A stretch of 64,000 nucleotides of DNA from assembly GCA_964438995.1 (NCBI GenBank), contig CAYTMQ010000002.1, positions 248,001 through 312,000 on the forward strand, written 5' to 3'. The stretch's first letter is position 1. The number at the start of each line of letters is the position of its first letter. Made by a program: the position numbers and the translations under genes. Origin of the DNA: JABMMZ01 sp964438995 (GTDB taxonomy: Bacteria; Bacteroidota; Bacteroidia; NS11-12g; UBA955). This document shows positions 44,785 to 52,885 of this stretch, one piece after another. The notes under the pieces are model-generated. The model was not told where the DNA came from. It did not search any database and saw nothing but the letters and a program-made list of their open reading frames with translations.

Positions 44785-45864
44785 GTGAAAAGATTCAGTA
44801 CCATACTTTTAGTTGCTTTCGGTTTGGTGGCTTGCTCTAAAAAAAATCCAAGCATCAAAGCCAGTTACCAACCCATTACAGAGTCTGTTTATGCTTCTGG
44901 TTCTATCATTGCTCTCAACCAATACCAAGTGTATTCTACTGTCAATGGTATTTTCGATGAACAATTTGTTGTTGAAGGTGATACCATAACCGCAGGTATG
45001 CCCATGTTCAGACTGTTTAACGAATCGTCTAAACTCAACAAAGAAAATGCTGAACTTGCAGCTCAATTTTCAGATTATAACAACAACAAATCTAAAATCA
45101 ATGAACTGCTCCTTGCGGTAGAACTCGCCGCTAAAAAATTGCAACAAGATTCTTTGCTTTATAAACGTCAACTGAGTTTGTGGCAACAAAACATCGGCAC
45201 CAAACTACAATTAGAGCAAACTGAATTGAATTTTGAAAACTCTAAAACGGCTTATGAATCAGCGATACTTAGACTGAACGACACCAAAAGACAACTGAGT
45301 TTCTCTTCCAACCAATCTAAAAAGAACTTACAAATCAGCTCTAGATTTGCCGACGACTACCTGATCAAATCTGACATCAATGGCAAAGTATACAACATAT
45401 TAAAAAAGAAAGGCGAATTAATTACACCTCAAACACCTATAGCTTTGGTGGGTGATGCTAATAGATTCATCATTCAACTTCAAATCGATGAGTACGATAT
45501 CGTCAAAGTTCAAAACGGTCAAAAGGTATTCATCACGCTCGACAGTTACAAAGGCTCAGTTTTCGAAGCAACTGTTACACGCATCAATCCAATTATGAAC
45601 GAGCGTACAAAAACCTTTTTAGTAGAAGCTACCTTCGTAAAACAACCACCAATATTGTATCCTAATCTTACAGTAGAAGCCAATATCGTTATCAAAGTAA
45701 AAGAAAAGGTTCTAACAATTCCGCGTCAATACCTCATCAACGACTCGTTTGTAATGAATGCCAAAGGCGATAAAATTCAAGTCACAACAGGTCTTAAAGA
45801 TTATAAAAAGGTTGAAATTTTAAGTGGTATTACAGAAAACGATGAAATAACACTCCCTAAATGA
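44785..45864 (+). CDS. HlyD-family periplasmic adaptor lipoprotein of an ABC exporter
   Basis: 359 residues starting at GTG. The signal ends in a lipobox (LVAFGLVACSKK), so it is probably an inner-membrane or periplasmic lipoprotein. A lipoyl-like half (VYASGSIIALNQYQVYSTVN and GDTITAGMPMFRL) flanks an alpha-helical hairpin coiled coil (about 70-175, rich in Lys/Gln). The second lipoyl half (SDINGKVYNILKKKGELI) and a beta-barrel follow (LQIDEYDIVKVQNGQKVFI). It links an inner-membrane transporter to an outer-membrane channel. The stop overlaps the permease ATG. No TolC-like gene is in the window. Confidence 0.9.
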   Translation: MKRFSTILLVAFGLVACSKKNPSIKASYQPITESVYASGSIIALNQYQVYSTVNGIFDEQFVVEGDTITAGMPMFRLFNESSKLNKENAELAAQFSDYNNNKSKINELLLAVELAAKKLQQDSLLYKRQLSLWQQNIGTKLQLEQTELNFENSKTAYESAILRLNDTKRQLSFSSNQSKKNLQISSRFADDYLIKSDINGKVYNILKKKGELITPQTPIALVGDANRFIIQLQIDEYDIVKVQNGQKVFITLDSYKGSVFEATVTRINPIMNERTKTFLVEATFVKQPPILYPNLTVEANIVIKVKEKVLTIPRQYLINDSFVMNAKGDKIQVTTGLKDYKKVEILSGITENDEITLPK

Positions 45865-47123
45865 TCAAACAAAAACTCATCTATGATATCGCTTTCTCAT
45901 TACTAAAGGCCAGATGGAAACAGACATTGGTGGCGGCAATTGGTGTGACATTCAGTATCACCATGTTCATCACACTTTTAAGTTTCATGACTGGTTTAAA
46001 CGATTTATTAGATGGTTTAATTTTAAATAGAACCCCTCATATAAAATTATATAACGAAATTAAACCAAGTGCTGAACAACCAATAGACAAAAGTGGATTG
46101 TTTGAATCGTCTTATAATTTTGTTCAATCTGTTAAACCTAGTTCAAACAAAATAGAATTGAGGAATTCTGGAGCCATACTTAAAGCCCTTAAATCGGACA
46201 GCAGAGTATTAGGCATAGCTCCAAAAATTACCGCTCAAGTATTTTACAATGTTGGCTCTATTGATTTAACAGGTGTTATTAACGGCATTGATGTAGAAGC
46301 CGAAAACAAATTGTTCTTTTTTAGCGATTATGTTACCAAAGGCAATTTTTACGATTTAAAAAATGTACCCAACAGCATCATTTTGGGCAAAGGAGCAGCA
46401 GAAAAAATGTTGGCCAATATTGGGGATGTCATTCAAGTTACCACAGCCAGAGGCGATAGAATGCAATTAAAGGTAGTGGGCTATTTTCAATCTGGACTTG
46501 CAGATATTGATAAAGTACAGAGCTATGCCTCAATTGCTACCGCTCAAAAATTGCTGATACAACCTAATAGCTATATTACAGACATACAAATCAAACTTAA
46601 GGACATCAATGAGGCACCTAAAATAGCGAAAGAATACGCCGCCTTGTTTGAAGTAGATGCAGAAGACATTCAAACAGCCAACTCACAATTCGAAACAGGT
46701 AGTTCTGTAAGGTCAACCATATCGTATGCAGTTGGTATCACTTTATTAATAGTGGCTGGATTTGGCATCTATAACATTCTAAATATGATGATTTACGAGA
46801 AAATGGATTCAATTGCCATTTTAAAAGCGACTGGATTTTCGGGAAGAGATGTCAAAAGTATTTTCGTATCAATAGCATTGAGCATTGGTTTGTTTGGCGG
46901 ACTCGTAGGATTGGGTTTTGGATTTTTACTTTCTGCCACTATAGATGCCATTCCTTTTAACACGGCAGCTTTACCAACTATAAAGACCTACCCCATCAAT
47001 TACAATCCAAAGTTTTATATGATAGGCATTTCATTTTCAATTGTTACAACATACTTAGCTGGATTATTTCCAGCGAGAAAAGCCAGTAAAATTGACCCTG
47101 TTATCATCATTAGAGGAAAATAA
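45861..47123 (+). CDS. ABC transporter permease (MacB/LolE-FtsX type)
   Basis: 420 residues. One N-terminal helix (about 22-45) is followed by a large periplasmic domain (about 45-275) and three C-terminal helices (around 287-305, 330-360, 385-405), the FtsX/MacB layout. The helix pair around YEKMDSIAILKATGFSGRDV is the coupling region next to the ATPase. With the adaptor and ATPase of this operon it forms a MacAB-like or lipoprotein-release-like tripartite exporter. The substrate is unknown. Overlaps the adaptor stop (ATGA), and the ATPase starts 2 bases later. Confidence 0.92.
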   Translation: MIKQKLIYDIAFSLLKARWKQTLVAAIGVTFSITMFITLLSFMTGLNDLLDGLILNRTPHIKLYNEIKPSAEQPIDKSGLFESSYNFVQSVKPSSNKIELRNSGAILKALKSDSRVLGIAPKITAQVFYNVGSIDLTGVINGIDVEAENKLFFFSDYVTKGNFYDLKNVPNSIILGKGAAEKMLANIGDVIQVTTARGDRMQLKVVGYFQSGLADIDKVQSYASIATAQKLLIQPNSYITDIQIKLKDINEAPKIAKEYAALFEVDAEDIQTANSQFETGSSVRSTISYAVGITLLIVAGFGIYNILNMMIYEKMDSIAILKATGFSGRDVKSIFVSIALSIGLFGGLVGLGFGFLLSATIDAIPFNTAALPTIKTYPINYNPKFYMIGISFSIVTTYLAGLFPARKASKIDPVIIIRGK

Positions 47124-47125
47124 AC

Positions 47126-47803
47126 ATGTCGCAAACCATATTAGAAGCTATAGACATCAAAAAGTACTTTCACGACCCGGTTACAATACCAGTGTTGAAA
47201 TCGCTTAGCTTCAAAGTTGAAAAAGGTGAGTTTGTTGCAGTAACAGGAAAATCAGGATGTGGTAAATCTACTTTACTATATATACTTTCAACAATGGACA
47301 CCGATTTTGAAGGCGAATTGTTGATTGACGGCGAAAGTATGCGCAACAGAAAAGAGTCTGAATTGGCCAAAGTAAGAAATGAAAAAATTGGCTTCGTATT
47401 TCAATTTCATTATCTGTTAAACGAGTTCAACGTTTTAAGGAATGTGATGATGCCAGGATTGAAACTCAACAAATACAAAACAGAAGAAATAGAACACCGC
47501 GCAATTGAAAAACTTAAAATCTTAGGAATTGAAAACGAAGCATTAAAGAAACCCAACCAATTATCAGGCGGTCAGAAACAAAGGGTAGCTATCGCTAGAG
47601 CTTTGATCAACGACCCGGTGATTATAATGGGTGATGAGCCAACAGGCAACTTGGACAAAAAAAACAGCAACATTGTATTTGATATTTTCAAAGAACTCTC
47701 TGTCGAGTTCAATCAAACATTGCTAATTGTGACACACGACCCAGATTTTGCAGCCAATACCGACAGAATTATAGAAATGGAAGACGGTAGAATTATCAGC
47801 TAA
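47126..47803 (+). CDS. ABC transporter ATP-binding protein (MacB/LolD type)
   Basis: 225 residues, a single nucleotide-binding domain. Walker A is GKSGCGKST, the Q-loop is VFQFHYLLNEF, the signature is LSGGQKQRVAIARAL, Walker B is VIIMGDEPTGNLD, and the switch His is in LIVTHD. It powers the permease encoded just upstream. Length and the EPTGNLD motif place it in the MacB/LolD/FtsE group. Confidence 0.95.
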   Translation: MSQTILEAIDIKKYFHDPVTIPVLKSLSFKVEKGEFVAVTGKSGCGKSTLLYILSTMDTDFEGELLIDGESMRNRKESELAKVRNEKIGFVFQFHYLLNEFNVLRNVMMPGLKLNKYKTEEIEHRAIEKLKILGIENEALKKPNQLSGGQKQRVAIARALINDPVIIMGDEPTGNLDKKNSNIVFDIFKELSVEFNQTLLIVTHDPDFAANTDRIIEMEDGRIIS

Positions 47804-47983
47804 AAATCTGATAATCATACAATTAATCTATTTAAACAAATCCCTATCTTTTGGTTAAAAAAGTGTTAAATCCAACACAATAAACCACTTAAAACACAAC
47901 ATTAAACACTGATTATAAAGAACTTAACAAAATTCTTAGATATTGATAATGCTTGAATTATGACCAATAAAAGCTGTGTTTTA

Positions 47984-48031
47984 GGTGCAAAAAAGTATGT
48001 ATATTCAAACTAATTCCCTTATTTTTGCACC
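47984..48031 (+). promoter_or_regulatory. Inverted repeat enclosing the hppA -7 box
   Basis: A perfect 10-bp inverted repeat GGTGCAAAAA (47984-47993) / TTTTTGCACC (48022-48031) with 28 bases between. The right arm overlaps TATTTTTG (48020-48027), an exact Bacteroidota -7 box, 30 bases before the pyrophosphatase ATG. The layout suits an operator, or a cruciform, that could control this promoter. Confidence 0.55.
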
Positions 48032-48056
48032 CTTTTAAAAGGATATCAAAATAATT

Positions 48057-50588
48057 ATGAACATGAACATCTTATATCTAATCCCTGCACTTGGTGTTGT
48101 TGGATTACTGGTAATGGCTGTTAAATCTGCTTGGGTAAACAAGCAAGAGACAGGCGATGAGAACATGAATCGTTTAGCATCTTACATTGCAAATGGTGCT
48201 ATGGCATTCTTAAAAGCAGAATGGAAGATTCTTAGCTATTTCGCTGTTATTGCAGCTATATTGTTAGCGTGGAGTGGTACTTTAGTTAAAGACTCAAGTC
48301 CAGTTATAGCAATTGCTTTCATCATAGGTGCTGTTTTATCTGCTTTAGCAGGTTACATCGGTATGAAAGTCGCTACAAAAGCAAACGTGCGTACAACACA
48401 AGCAGCTAGAACAAGTTTATCTAAAGCATTAAAAGTATCATTTACTGGTGGTACTGTAATGGGTTTAGGTGTTGCTGGTTTAGCCGTTTTAGGTTTAGGT
48501 TCTTTGTTCATCATTTTCTATAACCAATTTGTTACTCCTGTAACCAATGAAGGTATGGCAAAAGCCATTGAGGTGTTGGCTGGTTTCTCTTTAGGAGCTG
48601 AGTCAATCGCTTTGTTTGCCCGTGTTGGTGGTGGTATTTATACCAAAGCTGCTGACGTAGGCGCTGACTTAGTAGGTAAAGTTGAAGCAGGTATTCCTGA
48701 AGACGACGTTAGAAATCCTGCAACTATTGCTGATAACGTAGGTGATAACGTAGGTGACGTTGCTGGTATGGGTGCCGACTTATTTGGTTCTTATGTTGCA
48801 ACCATTCTAGCTACTATGGTATTGGGACAAGAAATCGTTGTTAAAGATAACTTTAGCGGTTTATCTCCTATCCTATTGCCTATGATGATTGCAGGTATGG
48901 GATTGATATTCTCTATCATTGGTACTTTCTTCGTAAGAATTTCTAAAGAAACAGATTCAGTTCAAAAAGCCCTAAACATGGGTAACTGGTCGTCTATTAT
49001 ATTGACTGCTATTGCATCTTATTTCTTGGTAAATTACTTGATTCCAGATACAACTCTTACATTAAGAGGTTTCGAATTTACAAGATCAGGTATATTCATC
49101 GCCATCATCATCGGATTAATCGTTGGTGCTTTGATGAGTATAGTAACCGAGTATTACACTGCAATGGGCAAACGTCCTGTAAACTCAATCATTGAGAAAT
49201 CTGCAACTGGTCATGCTACCAACATCATTGGTGGTTTATCAGTGGGTATGGAATCAACAGTAGTACCTATCTTGGTATTGGCTGCTGGTATCGTTACATC
49301 TTATTCTTATGCTGGTTTATACGGTGTAGCTATTGCAGCTGCAGGTATGATGGCAACAACAGCAATGCAATTGGCAATCGATGCATTCGGTCCGATTGCT
49401 GATAACGCTGGTGGTATCGCAGAAATGAGTCAATTACCTCCTGAAGTGAGAGAAAGAACTGACAACTTAGATGCTGTTGGTAATACTACTGCTGCTACAG
49501 GTAAAGGTTTTGCAATTGCTTCTGCTGCATTGACATCATTGGCATTGTTTGCCGCTTTCGTAGGTGTTGCAGGTATCGATTCAATAGATATTTACAAAGC
49601 TCCAGTATTGGCTGCTTTATTTGTTGGTGGTATGATTCCATTCATCTTCTCATCATTAGCAATTGCTGCTGTAGGTAGAGCTGCTATGGACATGGTAAAC
49701 GAAGTTAGAAGACAATTCAGAGAAATTCCAGGTATCATGGAATACAAAGCGCAACCAGAATACGAAAAATGTGTTGCTATCTCTACAAAAGCATCTATTA
49801 GAGAAATGTTAGCTCCTGGTGCTATAGCATTATTGGTTCCAGTATTGGTAGGTTTTGGTTTCAAAGGCATGTTCCCTGGAACTACTTCAGCTGAAATCTT
49901 AGGTGGCTTATTAGCAGGTGTTACAGTATCTGGTGTGTTGATGGGAATTTTCCAAAACAACGCAGGTGGTGCTTGGGACAATGCTAAAAAATCTTTCGAA
50001 AAAGGTGTTGTTATCAACGGAGAAACTTTCTACAAAAAATCAGAACCACACAAAGCTTCAGTTACTGGTGATACAGTAGGTGATCCTTTCAAAGATACTT
50101 CTGGTCCTTCAATGAACATCTTAATCAAATTGATGAGTATCGTATCATTGGTTATTGCTCCACACATTGCAACTGGTTCGCACAACGGCGGTCAAGAAGG
50201 CGATTGTTGCAAAAAAGATTCTGCTAAAATCGAAGCTTGTCACCATGAAGGTATGAGCGGTAAATGCGATATGGCTGTTTGTGCTACCATGACCAAAGAA
50301 CAATGTGCTAAAATGTGCGATAGTCTTGGTTGTGATTCAGTTGAAAAAGCCCATTGCATGAGCATGTACAACGACAAAGGCGAATTTGTTGGCGCATGTA
50401 TGTCTACTTGTGGCAAAAAATGCATCACAAAAGACGAGTGTATGAAAAACTGTGGTGAAGCTTGTGCTTCTAAACACGAATCAAAAGCTTGTTGTAAAGA
50501 AGGCGCAGGTCAAGATAAAGCTTGTGCTTCTGATGCAGAACATTGTGAAAAGAAAGAAAAAGGTGCTTGTTGCAAAGACAAAAAGTAA
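48057..50588 (+). CDS. hppA: Membrane-bound (K+-dependent type) pyrophosphatase with cysteine-rich tail
   Basis: 843 residues. About 16 membrane helices couple PPi hydrolysis to H+ or Na+ export. The catalytic region holds GGGIYTKAADVGADLVGKVE, IPEDDVRNPATIADNVGDNV and DVAGMGADLFGSY. GNTTAATGKGFAI has Ala where K+-independent enzymes carry Lys, so the K+-dependent branch is indicated. Whether it pumps H+ or Na+ cannot be decided here. Unusually, the core ends near residue 714 and a 129-residue hydrophilic tail with 21 cysteines follows (CC, CxxxC and KC.. repeats, ending GACCKDKK). An ATG 6 bases downstream of the start is also possible. Confidence 0.95.
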   Translation: MNMNILYLIPALGVVGLLVMAVKSAWVNKQETGDENMNRLASYIANGAMAFLKAEWKILSYFAVIAAILLAWSGTLVKDSSPVIAIAFIIGAVLSALAGYIGMKVATKANVRTTQAARTSLSKALKVSFTGGTVMGLGVAGLAVLGLGSLFIIFYNQFVTPVTNEGMAKAIEVLAGFSLGAESIALFARVGGGIYTKAADVGADLVGKVEAGIPEDDVRNPATIADNVGDNVGDVAGMGADLFGSYVATILATMVLGQEIVVKDNFSGLSPILLPMMIAGMGLIFSIIGTFFVRISKETDSVQKALNMGNWSSIILTAIASYFLVNYLIPDTTLTLRGFEFTRSGIFIAIIIGLIVGALMSIVTEYYTAMGKRPVNSIIEKSATGHATNIIGGLSVGMESTVVPILVLAAGIVTSYSYAGLYGVAIAAAGMMATTAMQLAIDAFGPIADNAGGIAEMSQLPPEVRERTDNLDAVGNTTAATGKGFAIASAALTSLALFAAFVGVAGIDSIDIYKAPVLAALFVGGMIPFIFSSLAIAAVGRAAMDMVNEVRRQFREIPGIMEYKAQPEYEKCVAISTKASIREMLAPGAIALLVPVLVGFGFKGMFPGTTSAEILGGLLAGVTVSGVLMGIFQNNAGGAWDNAKKSFEKGVVINGETFYKKSEPHKASVTGDTVGDPFKDTSGPSMNILIKLMSIVSLVIAPHIATGSHNGGQEGDCCKKDSAKIEACHHEGMSGKCDMAVCATMTKEQCAKMCDSLGCDSVEKAHCMSMYNDKGEFVGACMSTCGKKCITKDECMKNCGEACASKHESKACCKEGAGQDKACASDAEHCEKKEKGACCKDKK

Positions 50589-50605
50589 TCTTATCTAACA
50601 TATTT

Positions 50606-50639
50606 AAAAAGCCTCACCCAACAGTGAGGCTTTTTTTTT
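50606..50639 (+). terminator. Rho-independent terminator after hppA
   Basis: A 12-bp stem AAAAAGCCTCAC (50606-50617) / GTGAGGCTTTTT (50624-50635), 6-base loop, then a T-run to 50639. Confidence 0.93.
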
Positions 50640-50696
50640 GACCATTGTCAGTCGAATTAGCTAATCTTAGTCAGTTTTCCCATTTTAAAGCTCATC

Positions 50697-50704
50697 TACC
50701 TTTG
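50697..50704 (+). promoter_or_regulatory. -7 box TACCTTTG before the gene at 50719
   Basis: Exact TAnnTTTG match, 14 bases before a TTG start codon. Confidence 0.5.
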
Positions 50705-50718
50705 TAAATGATTAGAAT

Positions 50719-51396
50719 TTGAAAAGATTACTATTAATATCATCAATAGTCTGTTTTTTAAAGGTTAATGCCCATCCATCACCGTTAAAGTTCAGCACAT
50801 CAGGATACTCGATTTCTGTTGGGTTAAGTTCTTTAAATACCACTGTATTCAATACATACACAGAAAAGCATATTGCTCCATTTAAAAACTTACAAAAGGT
50901 GTATGGCATCGAAACCTTTGGGGTTTTTAAACGCTGTATCATCGGCGGCAGTGCAAGTCTCATTTACGGAGACAACATCAAAACTGACACATTTAATTAC
51001 AAACTCTCTGGATTTGCATTGAATTTCAATTGGGGATATAAGATGTATACCCGAAACAAAACCATTTTCTTTCCTATGCTAAGCTCTGGCATTGGCGGTT
51101 ATGGTATCAACATCAAACAACTTGTTTCTCCTTATCAAACCGAAAATTCTTATTACAATCCGAGAAGTTTAAAAATCAACACCATTAGTCCGTATTGCGA
51201 CCTTTCTTTGAACACTTATACAAGACTAGAATCAAAGAACAAAAGCATGGCACTGGGCATTAAAGTTGGTTATAGCTATGGCATTAAAAATTCTAATTGG
51301 GTGTACACTGGAGGGAGCATTACAGAGGGACCAAAATTTGGATTTAGAATGCTATATTTGAAATTTAGTTTAGGCATTTTAAAACAATCCATTTAA
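50719..51396 (+). CDS. Hypothetical secreted protein, probable outer-membrane protein
   Basis: 225 residues starting at TTG. The signal peptide is MKRLLLISSIVCFLKVNA. The rest shows repeated amphipathic strands with glycine (GGSASLIYGDNIKTDTFNY, SGFALNFNWGYKMYTR, GIKVGYSYGIKNSNW), in the style of small outer-membrane barrels. No family is recognised. A second small gene starts 5 bases after its stop. Confidence 0.65.
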   Translation: MKRLLLISSIVCFLKVNAHPSPLKFSTSGYSISVGLSSLNTTVFNTYTEKHIAPFKNLQKVYGIETFGVFKRCIIGGSASLIYGDNIKTDTFNYKLSGFALNFNWGYKMYTRNKTIFFPMLSSGIGGYGINIKQLVSPYQTENSYYNPRSLKINTISPYCDLSLNTYTRLESKNKSMALGIKVGYSYGIKNSNWVYTGGSITEGPKFGFRMLYLKFSLGILKQSI

Positions 51397-51401
51397 CACC
51401 T

Positions 51402-51731
51402 ATGTTTCACTTAAACGAGCACCAAATCTTCTGGTCGGGCGTCAGTGGCAAACCCAGATTTGAAACCATACAAGACTTAGAAAGTTGCATCAACAGTTAT
51501 GGCTATATAGAAGACTTTAAAGAATTTTCTGATTTGGATATGGGACTTCACATAGAAGTAGAAACAAAGAAGTATTTGTTATTACTCAACCAAATCAAAG
51601 AGGTTTTGCACCTGGATGAACCAGAAGAACTACCTGACACATCCAAAGAATCCCAATCCATCATGCTGCATGTTAGTTTTCTTGCTGGCACTGGAGATTT
51701 AAAAATTGAAGTTCCTGGCGTACCTGGTTGA
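51402..51731 (+). CDS. Hypothetical small cytoplasmic protein
   Basis: 109 residues, no signal peptide or membrane segment. It is acidic and mixed alpha/beta. I do not recognise a family. It follows the putative outer-membrane protein by 5 bases, so the two are likely co-transcribed. Confidence 0.6.
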   Translation: MFHLNEHQIFWSGVSGKPRFETIQDLESCINSYGYIEDFKEFSDLDMGLHIEVETKKYLLLLNQIKEVLHLDEPEELPDTSKESQSIMLHVSFLAGTGDLKIEVPGVPG

Positions 51732-52141
51732 TTTGAAGATGTATAAGGATTAAATAAATTGGTCTATTAAGCTAATCAACTCAATTAATTAATGAAAAAT
51801 TTTAATTTCACTTTACAATATTTAATTAATACACAATTAAGTACTTTTAGAAAATACCATGTAATAATCTAATTTATTGTTGGATTTGGGGCAAATTTAA
51901 TATTACTCTCAACTAGTTTAAACAGAAGTTATTTTGAAACGGAATGTGCGGGTTGAGTCCACGAACGCGTAGAATTTTAATCATGGCAGCTCCGGTGGCT
52001 AAGGAATGTAGCGGCAAGACATGATTGAAATTTTGGTTCGTGGCGGCCTTTTTTTGTTTACTTTTTTTTGCCGTAAAAAAAAGTAAATGCCAAACCTGCG
52101 GCATAAGCAGGTGAAAATGTTATTTCTTAATTATTAAAAAA
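51732..52141 (+). other. 410-base gene-free region with GC-richer block and AT hairpin
   Basis: The first 190 bases are very AT-rich with no feature seen. At about 51938-52035 a block of higher GC content contains a translatable minus-strand frame (51913-52104) without a convincing start or family. A perfect 13-bp hairpin follows (52057-52069 with 52075-52087, loop GCCGT). Finally CCTGC-GGCATAA-GCAGG (about 52095-52111) precedes the methyltransferase stop. Confidence 0.55.
52057..52087. terminator. 13-bp A/T-rich hairpin, possible bidirectional terminator
   Basis: TTTACTTTTTTTT / AAAAAAAAGTAAA around the loop GCCGT. It lies 55 bases beyond the methyltransferase stop on the minus strand and could end that transcript, though the stem is weak. 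Confidence 0.4.
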
Positions 52142-52870
52142 TTAATGCAATAAATTATCCAATAATATGGCCGTACTAACGGCTGCATTCAAAGATTCTG
52201 CCTCACCAAATCTTGGAATCGTTAATTTCACTTCGGCAAACTTTAATATGTCAGGGTGAATGCCATGACCTTCATTGCCAATAACCAAAATACCATTCTT
52301 AGGTAAAGTTTCTCGATGGACATTTAATCCATTTAGAACAGCCGCCATAATGGGCAATTTCAATTTCTGCGATATTGTAACGATATCATCGTAAACAACA
52401 TTCACCCTTAAAAAACTGGCCATGGTAGAGTTAATGCATTTTGGATTGTAGACATCTGTACAACCTTTAGAACAGATGATGTTTTTGATGCCATACCAAT
52501 CAGCGATTCGAATGATGGTTCCGAGGTTACCAGGATCCTGTATTTCATCTAAAGCCAAAATCAAACCAGTGTCCTGAAGTATCTCTATTGGCTCGGGAAT
52601 ATCAACAATTGCAATGACTTTCTGAGGTGATTGATGAGAAGACATTTGCTTCAAATTATCATAAGAAATCTCTTCCGAATCATGTCCCTTAATCAAATGA
52701 TAATTGTTCGCCATCCAGTCGCCCAAAGCATATATTTTAACAACATTGTAACGGCTTTTCAACAATTCGGTAATACTTTTTTCGCCCTCAACTACAAATT
52801 GGCTATATTTTTGTCTTTGTTTCTTATCCTGAAGACTTTTCACATATCGTATGGCCGCTTTGCTAATCAT
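52142..52870 (-). CDS. TrmH/SpoU-family RNA 2'-O-methyltransferase
   Basis: 242 residues. An N-terminal RNA-binding extension (VKSLQDKKQRQKYSQFVVEG) precedes the SPOUT methyltransferase domain with its three motifs: LDEIQDPGNLGTIIR (motif 1, with the conserved N and R), ILVIGNEGHGI (motif 2) and LTIPRFGEAESLNAAVSTAI (motif 3, SAM-binding knot). It methylates a ribose in rRNA or tRNA, but the exact site is not readable from sequence. Its ATG shares the CATG at 52868-52871 with a divergent ATG of the downstream outer-membrane gene. Confidence 0.92.
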   Translation of the reverse strand: MISKAAIRYVKSLQDKKQRQKYSQFVVEGEKSITELLKSRYNVVKIYALGDWMANNYHLIKGHDSEEISYDNLKQMSSHQSPQKVIAIVDIPEPIEILQDTGLILALDEIQDPGNLGTIIRIADWYGIKNIICSKGCTDVYNPKCINSTMASFLRVNVVYDDIVTISQKLKLPIMAAVLNGLNVHRETLPKNGILVIGNEGHGIHPDILKFAEVKLTIPRFGEAESLNAAVSTAILLDNLLH

Positions 52871-52885
52871 GTTGTATTACGTGTT

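Noticed and set aside
51913..52104. 63-residue minus-strand protein
   Set aside because: It lies in a repeat-like block with hairpins, has no signal or family, and its frame includes A/T runs. Treated as non-coding.
52631..52885. Long N-terminal extension of the BamA-like protein
   Set aside because: It is antisense to the methyltransferase and lacks similarity to the family. The lipoprotein signal begins near 52869.
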